A stretch of DNA of 64,000 nucleotides from Beijerinckiaceae bacterium (GTDB taxonomy: Bacteria; Pseudomonadota; Alphaproteobacteria; Rhizobiales; Beijerinckiaceae), in NCBI GenBank assembly GCA_027533425.1, contig JAPZUD010000002.1, forward strand, positions 248,001-312,000, read 5' to 3'. Position 1 is the first letter of the stretch; every line of letters begins with the position of its first letter. The notes below the pieces were generated by a model. That model was not told the origin of the DNA. It saw only the letters and a list, made by a program, of their open reading frames with translations, and searched no databases. Position numbers and translations under genes: made by a program. Of this stretch, positions 51,798-60,974 are shown in pieces.

Positions 51798-52631
51798 ATG
51801 TCGGAATCGCGCATCCTGTCCAGCACGGGAATGGCCCTTGCAGCGGCCATCGCCACCCTTGCGGCACCAAGCCCCGCCTCCGCGCTCGACTGGCTGCGCG
51901 GGAGCTTCTCCGGACAGCACCAGGTGGACTGGTCCGGTGTGTATGGCGGCGTCCATGCCGGCATCACCTCCGGACAGACCGATCCGCGCCCGCTGGCCGG
52001 CCCCCTCGCCCAGAACGCCCTGCCGAATTCCTCGATCACCGACCTGCTCGAACAGACGATCTTCTTCAAGGAGACGAACAAGCAGGGGATGAGCTATGGC
52101 GGCTTTGTCGGCATGAACTGGCAATGGGACGATGTCGTCCTTGGCTGGGAAGTCGATTACTCCCGCTCGAACATCAAATCGAATTCCACAACCGGTCCGA
52201 ACGGGTTGATGCGGACGCAGGGCTCCGACGAGTGGCAGCTGAACAGCACCTCGACCTCGCGCGGCGAGATCAAGGAATGGGGCACCATCCGCGGCCGTAT
52301 CGGCTATGCCATGGGCATTTTCATGCCGTATCTCACCGCCGGTGTTGCTGTCGGCAATCTCAACAGCCGCGCCACCACATCCGGTTCCTGGCAGCGCTAC
52401 GATATCAGCACGCCCCCTGCCCGCCCGCTCGTCGGCTCCAGCAACTTCGCCGGCGTGGTCGGACGCAGCGGCGTGACCTATGGTGGCGCGATCGGTGCCG
52501 GCGTGGACATGCAGTTCCTGCCCAACACGTTCCTGCGCGGCGAATGGCAATACATCCAGTTCGCCTCGGGCGGCCTCAGGCCGAACGTCTCGATCAACAG
52601 CGCGCGCGTTGCCGGTGGCGTGAAATTCTGA
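51798..52631 (+). CDS. Outer-membrane beta-barrel protein (Omp25/Omp31-like)
   Basis: A 277-residue barrel of the small porin-like family of Hyphomicrobiales. It has a signal peptide ending near SPASA, the WSGVYGGVHAGITSG start (compare the WTGFYVG blocks of Omp25/31), alternating strands such as SYGGFVGMNWQWDDVVLGWEV and a C-terminal Phe (RVAGGVKF). It would sit in the outer membrane as a structural protein. A bidirectional terminator follows 45 nt after the stop. Confidence 0.88.
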   Translation: MSESRILSSTGMALAAAIATLAAPSPASALDWLRGSFSGQHQVDWSGVYGGVHAGITSGQTDPRPLAGPLAQNALPNSSITDLLEQTIFFKETNKQGMSYGGFVGMNWQWDDVVLGWEVDYSRSNIKSNSTTGPNGLMRTQGSDEWQLNSTSTSRGEIKEWGTIRGRIGYAMGIFMPYLTAGVAVGNLNSRATTSGSWQRYDISTPPARPLVGSSNFAGVVGRSGVTYGGAIGAGVDMQFLPNTFLRGEWQYIQFASGGLRPNVSINSARVAGGVKF

Positions 52632-52675
52632 GCGGATTCCCGATCAGACCTCTTGTCGGTGGGTCTCGACACCGC

Positions 52676-52703
52676 AAAAAGCCCGGCCGCTCGGCCGGGC
52701 TTT
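52676..52703 (+). terminator. Bidirectional intrinsic terminator
   Basis: The 9-bp arms GCCCGGCCG (52681-52689) and CGGCCGGGC (52692-52700) are flanked by five A on the left and three T on the right. It can stop rightward transcripts of the barrel gene and leftward transcripts of the His/Tyr-rich protein gene, whose stop is at 52741. Confidence 0.85.
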
Positions 52704-52740
52704 CCTGTTGACGCTGCAGCCGTCAGGTCATGTGAGGCGA

Positions 52741-53226
52741 TCAGCGGCAAACCTGCACACGCTGGAAGGTCCAGCCATAGCCGTCCCAGTAGCGCTGCTT
52801 GCGGATCGTGCAGACCGGGCCGCGATAGCTGTAGCCGGTCTCGACATAGCCGTGACGGCGATGATGCCGGCGATGACCGTAATAGGCATCATCCTGATAG
52901 CGATGATGCCGGCGATGGCCGTAATAGCCATGCCCGTGATAGCCCGGGCCGGCATGGTAGTAGACCGGGGTCGGCTGGTGATAGACGGGCGCCGGCGGGA
53001 CATAGTCATAGCCCGCATCGGCATAGTAGCCCGGCGCGGCATGCGCGCTGTTGGCGGCAATGGCCCCAACGGCCAGGGCACCGATAATGCCGGCAGCAAT
53101 GATGGCGCCCTTGCGGCCGCCACGGGCTTCCGCTTCGCCGGTCGAGGCCGCCATGCCGGCGCCGAGCGTGAGGGCGACCAACGCCGCCGCAGCGGCCTTC
53201 TTGCCGAGGGGGGAAAGGGTAGCCAT
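52741..53226 (-). CDS. Secreted His/Tyr/Gly-rich protein
   Basis: A 161-residue protein starting MATLSPLGKKAAAAALVALT after a strong AAGGAG site. The export signal is followed by a short hydrophobic stretch (GAIIAAGIIGALAVGAIAAN). The middle is rich in Tyr, His, Pro and Arg, with a duplicated YYGHRRHH segment visible as repeats at DNA level too (about 52858-52925). It ends with a cysteine-capped motif, CTIRKQRYWDGYGWTFQRVQVC. I do not recognise a function; metal binding by the His clusters is possible. Its end resembles that of the next upstream gene. Confidence 0.8.
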   Translation of the reverse strand: MATLSPLGKKAAAAALVALTLGAGMAASTGEAEARGGRKGAIIAAGIIGALAVGAIAANSAHAAPGYYADAGYDYVPPAPVYHQPTPVYYHAGPGYHGHGYYGHRRHHRYQDDAYYGHRRHHRRHGYVETGYSYRGPVCTIRKQRYWDGYGWTFQRVQVCR

Positions 53227-53386
53227 CGTCTCTGTCTCCTTGTGGAAGTCCGGGCCATCGGCCCCTGCCGGGCTCCGACTTCGATGGGGAGACATTAACC
53301 CTGCGGCCATGGCGCGAAGCTGAACGCGCCATGTTGCCTGATGTTCATCCTTTGACGCGGCCAAGCATTGGCCGCCGGATCGCGCC

Positions 53387-53686
53387 TTACTCGCAGACCT
53401 CGACGCGGCGATAGGTATAGCTCTCGCTGTCGATCCAGACGCGGCGGCGCTCCATCCGGCAGGTCGGGACGTAACGCGGCGCAGGCCGTTCGATGATCTC
53501 CTCCTCGACCACGACCGGCGCGGCGCGGGCCGGACGGTTGAGCAGGATCGCCGCGCCGGCCGCGCCGATGGCGAGGCCGCCGATCAGGGCGGCATTGCGG
53601 CCTTGCGCCGCCCGGGCCGGGTGGGCAGTTGCGAGGGCGGCGGCCAGGGCAGCCGTGGCGAGGGCAATGGTGGTTGCGAAACGCAT
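53387..53686 (-). CDS. Small secreted protein, paralogous C-terminus
   Basis: A 99-residue protein with a signal peptide (MRFATTIALATAALAAALATAHPARAA) and a hydrophobic Gly/Ala helix (AALIGGLAIGAAGAAILLN). Its C-terminus, CRMERRRVWIDSESYTYRRVEVC, follows the same pattern as the neighbouring His/Tyr-rich protein: Cys, basic stretch, Trp-x-Asp or Trp-Asp, Arg-Val-x-Val-Cys. The two genes therefore look like diverged duplicates. Function unknown; an envelope location is expected. Confidence 0.8.
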   Translation of the reverse strand: MRFATTIALATAALAAALATAHPARAAQGRNAALIGGLAIGAAGAAILLNRPARAAPVVVEEEIIERPAPRYVPTCRMERRRVWIDSESYTYRRVEVCE

Positions 53687-53814
53687 GTCGGAACTCCCTT
53701 GAGGAGCGGACAGGCTGGCCGAATTCCCTAACGAAACCCTTACGCGAGCGTTCGAATTGTCAGGAATTGGTTAATGCACGGGACGCTGTGCCACCGCGGC
53801 GCGAATGGTCGCGG

Positions 53815-53841
53815 ATGCCCGGGCCAGGCCCGGGCATGACG
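53815..53841 (+). repeat. Half copy of the cloverleaf repeat
   Basis: Only the right-hand hairpin is present: ATGCCCGGGCC-A-GGCCCGGGCAT (53815-53837), followed by GACGA-like sequence as in the full copies. The arm has CCCGGG where full copies have GCCGGG, with both arms changed together. It lies 20 nt downstream of the DAHP synthase stop. Confidence 0.75.
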
Positions 53842-53860
53842 ATTTTGAAAGCGCCGTTGG

Positions 53861-55267
53861 CTACTCCGCCGCGGCTGAAACTGCCGGACCGCGGGCGGCC
53901 TTTTCGTGCTTGAGCAGATCCGCCACGAGGAAGGCCATCTCGATCGCCTGTTCGGCGTTGAGGCGCGGGTCGCAGGCCGTGTCATAGCGGTCGGCGAGGC
54001 CCTCGGCCGTCACGGTCCGGGCGCCGCCGGTGCATTCCGTCACGTCCTTGCCGGTCATTTCGAGATGGATGCCGCCGGCATAGGTGCCCTCGGCCTCGTG
54101 GATGGCGAAGAAGCTCTTCACTTCCGAGAGGATGCGGTCAAATGGCCGGGTCTTGTATCCGGCGAGGCTGATCGTGTTGCCATGCATCGGATCGCAGGAC
54201 CAGACGACCTTCCGGCCCTCGCGCTCGACCGCGCGGATCAGGCCCGGCAGATGGTCGCCCACCTTGTCGGCGCCGAAGCGCGTGATCAGCGTGAGGCGGC
54301 CGGCCTCGTTGTCCGGGTTGAGCGCATCGATCATCTGGATGAGGCCGTCCGGCGTCATGGACGGGCCGCATTTCAGGCCGATCGGATTCTTGATGCCGCG
54401 GAAGAACTCGACATGGGCATGATCGGGCTGGCGGGTGCGGTCGCCGATCCAGAGCATGTGCCCGGAAGTGGCATACCAGTCGCCCGAGGTGGAATCGACA
54501 CGCGTCAGTGCCTGCTCGTAGCCGAGCAGCAAAGCCTCGTGGCTGGTGAAGAATTCCGTGATCTGCATTTCCGGATGCGTATCGGCCGAGATGCCGATGG
54601 CGCGCATGAAATCCAGCGCTTCGGTGATGCGGTTGGCCAGCTCGTTATATCGCCCGCTCTGCGGCGAATCCTTCACGAAGCCGAGCATCCAGCGATGCGC
54701 ATTGTCGAGATTGGCATAGCCGCCGGTCGCGAAGGCGCGGATCAGGTTCAGCGTCGCGGCAGACTGGCGATAGGCCTCGATCTGCCGGCGCGGATCCGGA
54801 ATGCGCGCTTCCGGCGTGAATTCGGTGCCATTGATGATGTCGCCGCGATAGCTCGGCAATTCGACATCGCCCACCTTCTCGACCGGCGAGGAACGCGGCT
54901 TGGCGAACTGGCCAGCAACGCGGCCGACCTTCACCACCGGCGAGGAGCCGGCATAGGTCAGCACCACCGACATCTGGAGGAAGACGCGGAAGAAATCGCG
55001 GATATGGTCAGCCGAATGCTCGGCGAAGCTCTCGGCGCAATCGCCGCCCTGCAGCAGGAAGGCCTCGCCATTGGCAACCTTGCCCAACGCCCGCTTGAGC
55101 TTGCGCGCCTCGCCCGCAAAAACCAGCGGCGGGAAGGTGCCGAGCTGGGCTTCCGTCGCCTCGAGAACAGCCCTGTCCGGATAATCCGGCACCTGGGCGA
55201 TCGGAAACGACCGCCAGCTGCCCGGATTCCAGGTCTGCCGGGAGGTGAGGTTTCCTTGCGTGCTCAT
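53861..55267 (-). CDS. aroG: 3-deoxy-7-phosphoheptulonate synthase, class II
   Basis: First enzyme of the shikimate pathway, joining phosphoenolpyruvate and erythrose 4-phosphate. At 468 residues this is the plant-like class II type used by Hyphomicrobiales. Marks include the N-terminal [33 protein letters not shown] (metal-binding Cys), [20 protein letters not shown] and the [18 protein letters not shown] block with metal ligands. The gene stands alone. The symbol follows common usage; aroF and aroA_II names are also used. Confidence 0.94.
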   Translation of the reverse strand: MSTQGNLTSRQTWNPGSWRSFPIAQVPDYPDRAVLEATEAQLGTFPPLVFAGEARKLKRALGKVANGEAFLLQGGDCAESFAEHSADHIRDFFRVFLQMSVVLTYAGSSPVVKVGRVAGQFAKPRSSPVEKVGDVELPSYRGDIINGTEFTPEARIPDPRRQIEAYRQSAATLNLIRAFATGGYANLDNAHRWMLGFVKDSPQSGRYNELANRITEALDFMRAIGISADTHPEMQITEFFTSHEALLLGYEQALTRVDSTSGDWYATSGHMLWIGDRTRQPDHAHVEFFRGIKNPIGLKCGPSMTPDGLIQMIDALNPDNEAGRLTLITRFGADKVGDHLPGLIRAVEREGRKVVWSCDPMHGNTISLAGYKTRPFDRILSEVKSFFAIHEAEGTYAGGIHLEMTGKDVTECTGGARTVTAEGLADRYDTACDPRLNAEQAIEMAFLVADLLKHEKAARGPAVSAAAE

Positions 55268-55436
55268 GGTGCTTTTCCTTGACTAGGCACAGATCGGCCG
55301 GCTCGGAGCCGGAGCGCGGTTCCTTACACCCTGAAGGCGCATTTGGCGAGAGGTGGGGAAGGGCAATGGGCAGCAGGCAGCAGGCAGTCGAAATGGCCGG
55401 CGACTGCCGATTGCCGAATTCCGACTGCCCCTCCCC

Positions 55437-56567
55437 TCAGAAGGCCTCGTCGAGAATGGCCCGGTAATCGGCCTCGGTCGGCGTGCGGGCATTGGTTTTC
55501 GTGCAATGGTCTTCCATCGAGATCCGCGCGACATCGTCGAGCCATTCGCGCCGGATGCCCATAGCCGAAAGGCTGGCCGGCATGCCGAGGCGGCGGTTCA
55601 GCTCCTCGACGAACCGGTCGAGCGTCTGCCCGGCCGGGACCTGCATCTCATGGGCGAGGCGGGCATATTCTTCCGTGCGGATGCCCGCATTGTAGCGCAG
55701 GACCGCCGGCAGGAGCACGGCATTGAGCGTGCCGTGATGGAGCTGGACCTGCTTCAGCCCGCCGAGGGTATGCGAGAGCGAATGCACCGCGCCGAGGCCC
55801 TTCTGGAAGGCCATGGCGCCCATCATCGAGGCCATCATCATGTCGAACCGTGCCGCACGGTTGCCACCATCGCGCACCGCCGTCTCGATATTGCGGGCGG
55901 CAAGGCGCGCGCATTCCAGCGCGATCGCCCCGGCCGGCGGGTTCGGCGTGTTCGAGATGAAGCATTCGATGCCATGGGTCAGCGCGTCCATGCCGGTGGC
56001 GGCCGTCAGGCCCGGCGGCAGGCCGAGCGTGAGTTCCGGGTCGCAGATGGCGCGCTTCGGAATGAGATGGGGCGAAATGACCGACATCTTGCGGCCGTCG
56101 CGGAAGCTCATCACTGCACCGCGGCCAACCTCGGAGCCGGTGCCCGAGGTGGTGGGAATGGCGATGACCGGCGCGACCTTCGCCGTGATCTTCGGCCCGC
56201 CGCCGAGGATGAGCACATAATCGCGCAGGGTGCCGCCATGGGTCGCCAGAATGGCGACGGCCTTGGCCAGATCCATCGGCGAGCCGCCGCCCAGCGCGAC
56301 AATGCCGTCGCAGCCCATCGCCTGATAGGCGGCAACGGCAAGTTCTGTCGCCTCCTCGGTCGGGTTGGAAGGCGTATCGAGAAAAACCGGCGTTTCGCCG
56401 CCACGCGGCATCAGGGCCGCGATCCGGGCGACGAGGCCGGTGGCTTCAAGGCCGCGATCCGAGACAAGCAGCGGGTTCTTCATGCCGAGCGCGGCGATAT
56501 CCTCCGGCAGGCCGGCAACCGCGCCGAAATCAAAGCGGATCGTGGTGAGGTAGGTGATGAGAGGCAT
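55437..56567 (-). CDS. Iron-containing alcohol dehydrogenase
   Basis: A 376-residue group III (Fe-type) alcohol dehydrogenase. The NAD-binding GGGSPMDLAKAVAI and PTTSGTGSEVGRGAVM loops are clear. Metal ligands are expected in DALTHGIECF, AVHSLSHTLGGLKQVQLHHGTLNA and nearby His residues. Substrates in this group include lactaldehyde, butanol and maleylacetate; none can be chosen here. The ATG at 56567 follows AGGAAACGTCC; an upstream frame from 56609 would overlap the EamA gene. Probably cotranscribed with it (38-nt gap). Confidence 0.9.
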   Translation of the reverse strand: MPLITYLTTIRFDFGAVAGLPEDIAALGMKNPLLVSDRGLEATGLVARIAALMPRGGETPVFLDTPSNPTEEATELAVAAYQAMGCDGIVALGGGSPMDLAKAVAILATHGGTLRDYVLILGGGPKITAKVAPVIAIPTTSGTGSEVGRGAVMSFRDGRKMSVISPHLIPKRAICDPELTLGLPPGLTAATGMDALTHGIECFISNTPNPPAGAIALECARLAARNIETAVRDGGNRAARFDMMMASMMGAMAFQKGLGAVHSLSHTLGGLKQVQLHHGTLNAVLLPAVLRYNAGIRTEEYARLAHEMQVPAGQTLDRFVEELNRRLGMPASLSAMGIRREWLDDVARISMEDHCTKTNARTPTEADYRAILDEAF

Positions 56568-56605
56568 GGACGTTTCCTGCAGGTTGTCTTTTGTTTCCGG
56601 AACGA

Positions 56606-57553
56606 TCACGCCGGAGAGGGTTCGGGCTCTGCCGGCGGCATCAGCACACGGATCCCCGCCATCACGCCCGCGAAAAGCAGGGCGGCGCCGAGGCCTTCAT
56701 GCCAATCCGGCCAGCGCGTCTCGGCAAGGAAGCCGTAGAACAACCCGAACAGGGTTTCCGACACGATCAGTTGCGCCGACAATGCGACAGAGAGGCGCCG
56801 CGAGGCAACCACCCAGGCGAAGGTTGCGACCCAGCTCGAGAACAGGCCCGTGGCAAGCGCCCAGAGCCAGAGCGGCAGGGCCTCCGCGCCGGCCAGCGGC
56901 AGCGCGCCCATCCGGGACCAGCCCATGGCGAGGCCGAAGGGCAGAACGGCCAGCATGCCGAGCCCTGCGCCGAGCCCCTGCAGGGATGTCCAGACCAGCG
57001 TATCGGTGCCGGGGCGCGCTTTCAGCGCAGCGGCATTCCAGAGGCCATACCACAGCCAGAGCGCCAGCCCGCCGAGGGACAGCACGAAGCCGAGCAGGAT
57101 CTCGCCGCCCGTGCGGCCCATGACCGGCGCGCGGAGCGAGCCGAGATTGACGATCACCAGCCCGAGCGTGATCAGGGCCAGAGGCACCGCCAGCCGTGAC
57201 CAGGCAACATCGCGCGACTGCCAGTTCCCGGCGATCGCCAGCAGGACCGGCAGGGCGCCGATCACGAGGGCGGGAATGGCCGGGCCGGCAAAGGCGACCG
57301 CATAGGCCACGAAAAGGTAATAACCGGAATAGCCCATCAGCCCGAGGGCGAGTGCGATCCGCCATCCGGCCGGATCCAGCCGTCGGGCAGCCGCGCGGAA
57401 GGCCAGCAGCAGCCCCAGCGAGAGCGCGGCGAAGATCAGGTTCCGCCAGAAGGCGAGATCGAACGGCGTGAACGGCGCGACGAGATTGGGCGCGACGAAC
57501 GTGAGCCCCCAGAGCGCGCCGGCGGCCAACCCGGCCAGAAGCCCCGTCAGCAT
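56606..57553 (-). CDS. EamA-family (DMT) permease
   Basis: A 315-residue membrane protein with ten predicted helices in two EamA halves. The first half begins LLAGLAAGALWGLTFVAPNL and the second near EILLGFVLSLGGLALWLWYG. Drug/metabolite transporters of this type export amino acids, metabolites or toxic compounds. It is 7 nt downstream of gor. Substrate unknown. Confidence 0.88.
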   Translation of the reverse strand: MLTGLLAGLAAGALWGLTFVAPNLVAPFTPFDLAFWRNLIFAALSLGLLLAFRAAARRLDPAGWRIALALGLMGYSGYYLFVAYAVAFAGPAIPALVIGALPVLLAIAGNWQSRDVAWSRLAVPLALITLGLVIVNLGSLRAPVMGRTGGEILLGFVLSLGGLALWLWYGLWNAAALKARPGTDTLVWTSLQGLGAGLGMLAVLPFGLAMGWSRMGALPLAGAEALPLWLWALATGLFSSWVATFAWVVASRRLSVALSAQLIVSETLFGLFYGFLAETRWPDWHEGLGAALLFAGVMAGIRVLMPPAEPEPSPA

Positions 57554-57559
57554 GCCGGC

Positions 57560-58948
57560 TTACCGGGTATGCCGGGCCGTGCGGCTGCGCATCGTCACCA
57601 GTTCCTCGGCGGCCGTGGGGTGGACGGCCATGGTCGCGTCGAAATCGGCCTTGGTGGCCCCCATGCGCAGCGGAATGCCGACTAGCTGGATCATCTCGCC
57701 CGCGCCCTCGCCGAGGATATGGACACCGAGCACGCGGTCGGTCTCGCCGTCGACGATGATCTTCATCACGGTGCGGTCCTCGCCGCCGCTCAGCGTGGCA
57801 CGGATCGGGCGGAAGCTGGTCTTGTAGATATCGACCACGGAAAAGGCCTTGCGGGCCTCAGTCTCCGTCAGGCCAACCGTGCCGATCTCCGGCGTGGTGA
57901 AAACGGCGGTGGGGATATGTGCGTAATCGACCTGCCAGGGCGCGATGCCCTTCGCCGCACCGAAGAGCAGGTCCGCCACGGCATGGCCCTCGCGGATCGC
58001 CACCGGTGTGAGCGTCACGCGGTTGGTGACATCCCCCACCGCGAAGATATGCGGCACGTTGGTGCGGGATTGCGCATCGACCGCGATCGCGCCATCCGCG
58101 GCCAGCGCGATGCCGGCCTTGTCGAGCCCGAGGCCCTCGACATTCGGCGAACGGCCGATGGCCATCAGGACCTGGTCGGTCTCGAGCCGCACCCCGCCGC
58201 GCGTCGTGGCGACGAGGCCCTCCTCGGTGCGGTCGATCCGGGCGAAGACATCGTTGAGGATGAAGCGGATGCCGGCACGCTCATAGGCCGCGACAAGGCC
58301 TTCGCGCAGATCCTGGTCGAAATTCTTCAGCACCTCCGCACCGCGATAGATCACCGTGACCTCGGCACCGAGCAGCCGGAAGATGCCGGCAAATTCCAGC
58401 GCGATATAGCCGCCGCCGGCAATGACGATCCGGCGGGGGAAGGTCTCGAGATCGAACACCTCGTTCGAGGTGACGACATGCTCGCGCCCCGGCAAGGCCG
58501 GATCGATATTCGGCCGGCCGCCGGTAGCGATCAGGATGTGCCGCGCCCGGACAAGCCGGCCGTCACTGACGAGGCGGATCTCGTGCGGGCCCTCGATCAC
58601 GGCGCGGGTTTTCACCACCTCGACACCAGCGCCCTGCTGGCCCTTGGCATAGAGGCCTTCGAGCCGGGTGATTTCAGCTTCCTTCGCGCCGACAAGGCGC
58701 TGCCAGTCGAAGCTGGCCGGTCCCGGCTTCCAGCCGAAGCCGCGCGAGGCCTCGAATTCCTGCGCGAAGCGCGAGGCGAGGACATACAGCTTCTTCGGTA
58801 CACAGCCGCGGATGACGCAGGTCCCGCCGAGCCTGAACTCCTCGGCCAGCATGACGCGGGCGCCATGGCCCGCCGCGATCCGGGCCGCGCGCACGCCACC
58901 GGATCCGCCGCCGATCACGAACAGGTCGACATCGAATGAGCCAGACAT
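57560..58948 (-). CDS. gor: Glutathione-disulfide reductase
   Basis: Gor reduces oxidised glutathione with NADPH. The 462-residue flavoenzyme shows the FAD loop VIGGGSGGVRAARIAAGHG, the redox disulfide in GGTCVIRGCVPKKLYV, and the second dinucleotide motif IAGGGYIALEFAG followed by YRGAEVLKNFD (Arg favouring NADPH). The C-terminal active-site HPTAAEELVTMR carries the catalytic His-Glu pair. It heads a unit with the EamA permease and the Fe-ADH. Confidence 0.94.
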   Translation of the reverse strand: MSGSFDVDLFVIGGGSGGVRAARIAAGHGARVMLAEEFRLGGTCVIRGCVPKKLYVLASRFAQEFEASRGFGWKPGPASFDWQRLVGAKEAEITRLEGLYAKGQQGAGVEVVKTRAVIEGPHEIRLVSDGRLVRARHILIATGGRPNIDPALPGREHVVTSNEVFDLETFPRRIVIAGGGYIALEFAGIFRLLGAEVTVIYRGAEVLKNFDQDLREGLVAAYERAGIRFILNDVFARIDRTEEGLVATTRGGVRLETDQVLMAIGRSPNVEGLGLDKAGIALAADGAIAVDAQSRTNVPHIFAVGDVTNRVTLTPVAIREGHAVADLLFGAAKGIAPWQVDYAHIPTAVFTTPEIGTVGLTETEARKAFSVVDIYKTSFRPIRATLSGGEDRTVMKIIVDGETDRVLGVHILGEGAGEMIQLVGIPLRMGATKADFDATMAVHPTAAEELVTMRSRTARHTR

Positions 58949-59071
58949 GACGGGAACTCCAAGCCTTGATTGTGGCAGAACCTATGCGCTCGCCGACGGG
59001 AATGCGAGGCAGCAGCCGGGGCGAAAGCGCGCCGGGCCATCACAAGTCTGTGCATGGAACAGCCGGCCAGC

Positions 59072-59095
59072 AAAAAGGGGGCCGGAGAGGCCCCC
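59072..59095 (-). terminator. Intrinsic terminator of the DUF2059 gene
   Basis: Minus-strand GGGGGCC-TCTCC-GGCCCCC stem (59077-59095) followed by five T (59072-59076), 25 nt beyond the stop codon. Confidence 0.88.
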
Positions 59096-59119
59096 TGTCA
59101 TCCGCAATCGGATGGCCGA

Positions 59120-59668
59120 TCAGAGCTTGTGGCCGCGCTTCGTCATTTCCTGCTGGAACAGGTTCATCATCCGGCCGGTGGCTTCCTGGTTCCAGATCTC
59201 GAGATAGGGCACAACGAGGTCCATGAAGGCAGGCAGCGTATCGACATACTTCTTGCCGGCAGGCGAGGTGAGGAAGGTGTTGATTTCCTTCAGTTCAGCC
59301 TCGTTGAGCCGCTGGGCCAGAAACCGGGCAGCGCCGCTGACACCATCCGCCGAGATCTTGCCCTGCTCCGCCTCGACCACCTTGAGCGCTTCCTCGATAT
59401 CGCGGGCAAGTTCAGGGCGCGTCCGCGTGACGTTGACGCGGAGCGAGCCGACGACGTTCGGCATGGCGTTCTGGAACATGGTGACCATGCCCGAGGCCTT
59501 CAGCACATCCGTGGCGAGGGCGAGATGCGAGGGAACGATCGGCGCCTGCAGCGCCTTCTGGATTTCCTCCATCGTTTCCTTGCTCACCTGCTGGGCCGGC
59601 GCGGCGACCGGGGCGAGCAGTGTCGCGGCCAGGAGGAACGAACGGATGAGGGAGACGGGCTTCGGCAT
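59120..59668 (-). CDS. DUF2059 domain protein, secreted
   Basis: A 182-residue periplasmic protein with a signal peptide (LIRSFLLAATLLAPVAAPAQ) and a helical DUF2059 domain, recognised by the C-terminal FLTSPAGKKYVDTLPAFMDLVVPYLEIWNQ region. The family is widespread in Proteobacteria and uncharacterised. It lies downstream of rpiA (76-nt gap) and has its own terminator. Confidence 0.88.
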   Translation of the reverse strand: MPKPVSLIRSFLLAATLLAPVAAPAQQVSKETMEEIQKALQAPIVPSHLALATDVLKASGMVTMFQNAMPNVVGSLRVNVTRTRPELARDIEEALKVVEAEQGKISADGVSGAARFLAQRLNEAELKEINTFLTSPAGKKYVDTLPAFMDLVVPYLEIWNQEATGRMMNLFQQEMTKRGHKL

Positions 59669-59744
59669 GAGGCACCTTCCTGATGACCTTGCGCGGCGGG
59701 GCGCGGGGCGGCCTGCCGCCGCGAGGCATGTAACGACGCGCCTG

Positions 59745-60446
59745 TTACGTCTTCTTGCCGATCACGGCAACCCCTTCTTCTGCGCCGAGATAAACGGCAA
59801 AACAAAGGCCGACGAAGAGGCCGTGCTCGACGAGGCCGGGAATCCGGTCGAGACGGTCGGCCAGCGCAGCGGCATCGGCAATGCCGTCATTCACGGCGTC
59901 GAAGATCAGGTTGCCGTTATCGGAGATATAGGGCGAGCCATCCGGCCGGTGGCGCTGGCGGATTTCGGCGCGGATCCCCGAATCGGCGAAGGCGCGCGCA
60001 ATGGCCCGCACCGTTGTTCCCTGCGCGAAGGGCGTGATCTCCAGCGGCAGCGGGAAGGCGCCGAGACGCGCGACGCGCTTGGAGGCATCCGCGATCACGA
60101 TCATCCGGCGCGAATTGGCCGCGACCATTTTCTCTCGCAGATGTGCCCCGCCGCCACCCTTGATCAGGTTCAAGGCAGGATCGAACTCGTCCGCCCCGTC
60201 GACGGTGAGGTCAAGCTCGCCGGCCTCGTCAAGGCTGGTCAGCGGAATGCCGAGGCTCTCGGCCTGCCGGCGGGTGGCTTCCGAGGTCGGCACGCAGAGA
60301 TAGGTCTCGCCGGCGCGGATCCGCTCGCCGACAATGTCGACGAAATGCTTCGCCGTGGAGCCGGTGCCGAGCCCCAGCTTCATGCCGGAGCGCAATTCGG
60401 CCGAGGCTGCCGCCTCCGCCGCCAGCCGCTTCAGATGGTCGCTCAT
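59745..60446 (-). CDS. rpiA: Ribose-5-phosphate isomerase A
   Basis: RpiA interconverts ribose 5-phosphate and ribulose 5-phosphate in the pentose phosphate pathway. The 233-residue protein has MKLGLGTGSTAKHFV (phosphate loop), DLTVDGADEFDPALNLIKGGGGAHLREKM with the catalytic Asp, Glu and Lys region, and the ISDNGNLIFDAV segment. Length is normal for the family. Confidence 0.95.
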   Translation of the reverse strand: MSDHLKRLAAEAAASAELRSGMKLGLGTGSTAKHFVDIVGERIRAGETYLCVPTSEATRRQAESLGIPLTSLDEAGELDLTVDGADEFDPALNLIKGGGGAHLREKMVAANSRRMIVIADASKRVARLGAFPLPLEITPFAQGTTVRAIARAFADSGIRAEIRQRHRPDGSPYISDNGNLIFDAVNDGIADAAALADRLDRIPGLVEHGLFVGLCFAVYLGAEEGVAVIGKKT

Positions 60447-60512
60447 CGTGCCGCCTCTTCCCTGCCCGCCGCCATGATGACAGGCTCTCCATGCGGGCTC
60501 TTCTTGCAGGCT

Positions 60513-60881
60513 CTACTTGGCCGGCGGCGTGCAGACAACCTCCTGATCGTCGCGGACATAGCAGATGCTCACCGCGCCGTTGCGTCGGTTGAAGCGGAAA
60601 ATGCCCGATTCCTGCCGGTGGCTGGAGGCGATCAGGCCGTAATCGCCCGCCTCGCCCGCACGCGCGCCCTCCCCCGCCGGATAGCAGAGCGTGAGCCCGA
60701 TCGGGCTGTCATCCTTGACGGCGAACTGGCAGGCAATGACCTCGCCGGTCTGGCGATCGACCCGGTAGATGCGGTTGAGATCCTGCTGCGGCGCCGGCGC
60801 GAAGGCGAAATTCTCGGCGCGGGCGGCGCCAAGGGCAACAAGACAAAGACCGAAAGCGGCACCGGTTCTGAAACCAGGCAT
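60513..60881 (-). CDS. Secreted protein of unknown function
   Basis: A 122-residue protein starting MPGFRTGAAFGLCLVALGAA after an AAAGGGAGG site. The signal peptide ends near ARAEN. The mature part has repeated short units centred on an aromatic-Arg-(hydrophobic)-x-Arg turn (IYRVDRQTGEVIACQF, IFRFNRRNGAVSICYV). Each unit is followed by a Cys, suggesting two beta-hairpin repeats of a small beta-propeller-like or jelly fold. Not assigned to a family. It lies 66 nt upstream of rpiA and is divergent from gph. Confidence 0.78.
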   Translation of the reverse strand: MPGFRTGAAFGLCLVALGAARAENFAFAPAPQQDLNRIYRVDRQTGEVIACQFAVKDDSPIGLTLCYPAGEGARAGEAGDYGLIASSHRQESGIFRFNRRNGAVSICYVRDDQEVVCTPPAK

Positions 60882-60974
60882 GGAAGACCTCCCTTTCGCC
60901 CCGGGCGCGATGGTTCTTGCGAATCGCCCCGGCCAGTGTAGGAGGCGGGACGGTTTTGGCAAAAAGGGCAGGTC

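Noticed and set aside
52858-52925. Possible CRISPR or short tandem array
   Set aside because: The two similar units encode duplicated HRRHH segments of a secreted protein, are unevenly related and have no spacers or cas genes.
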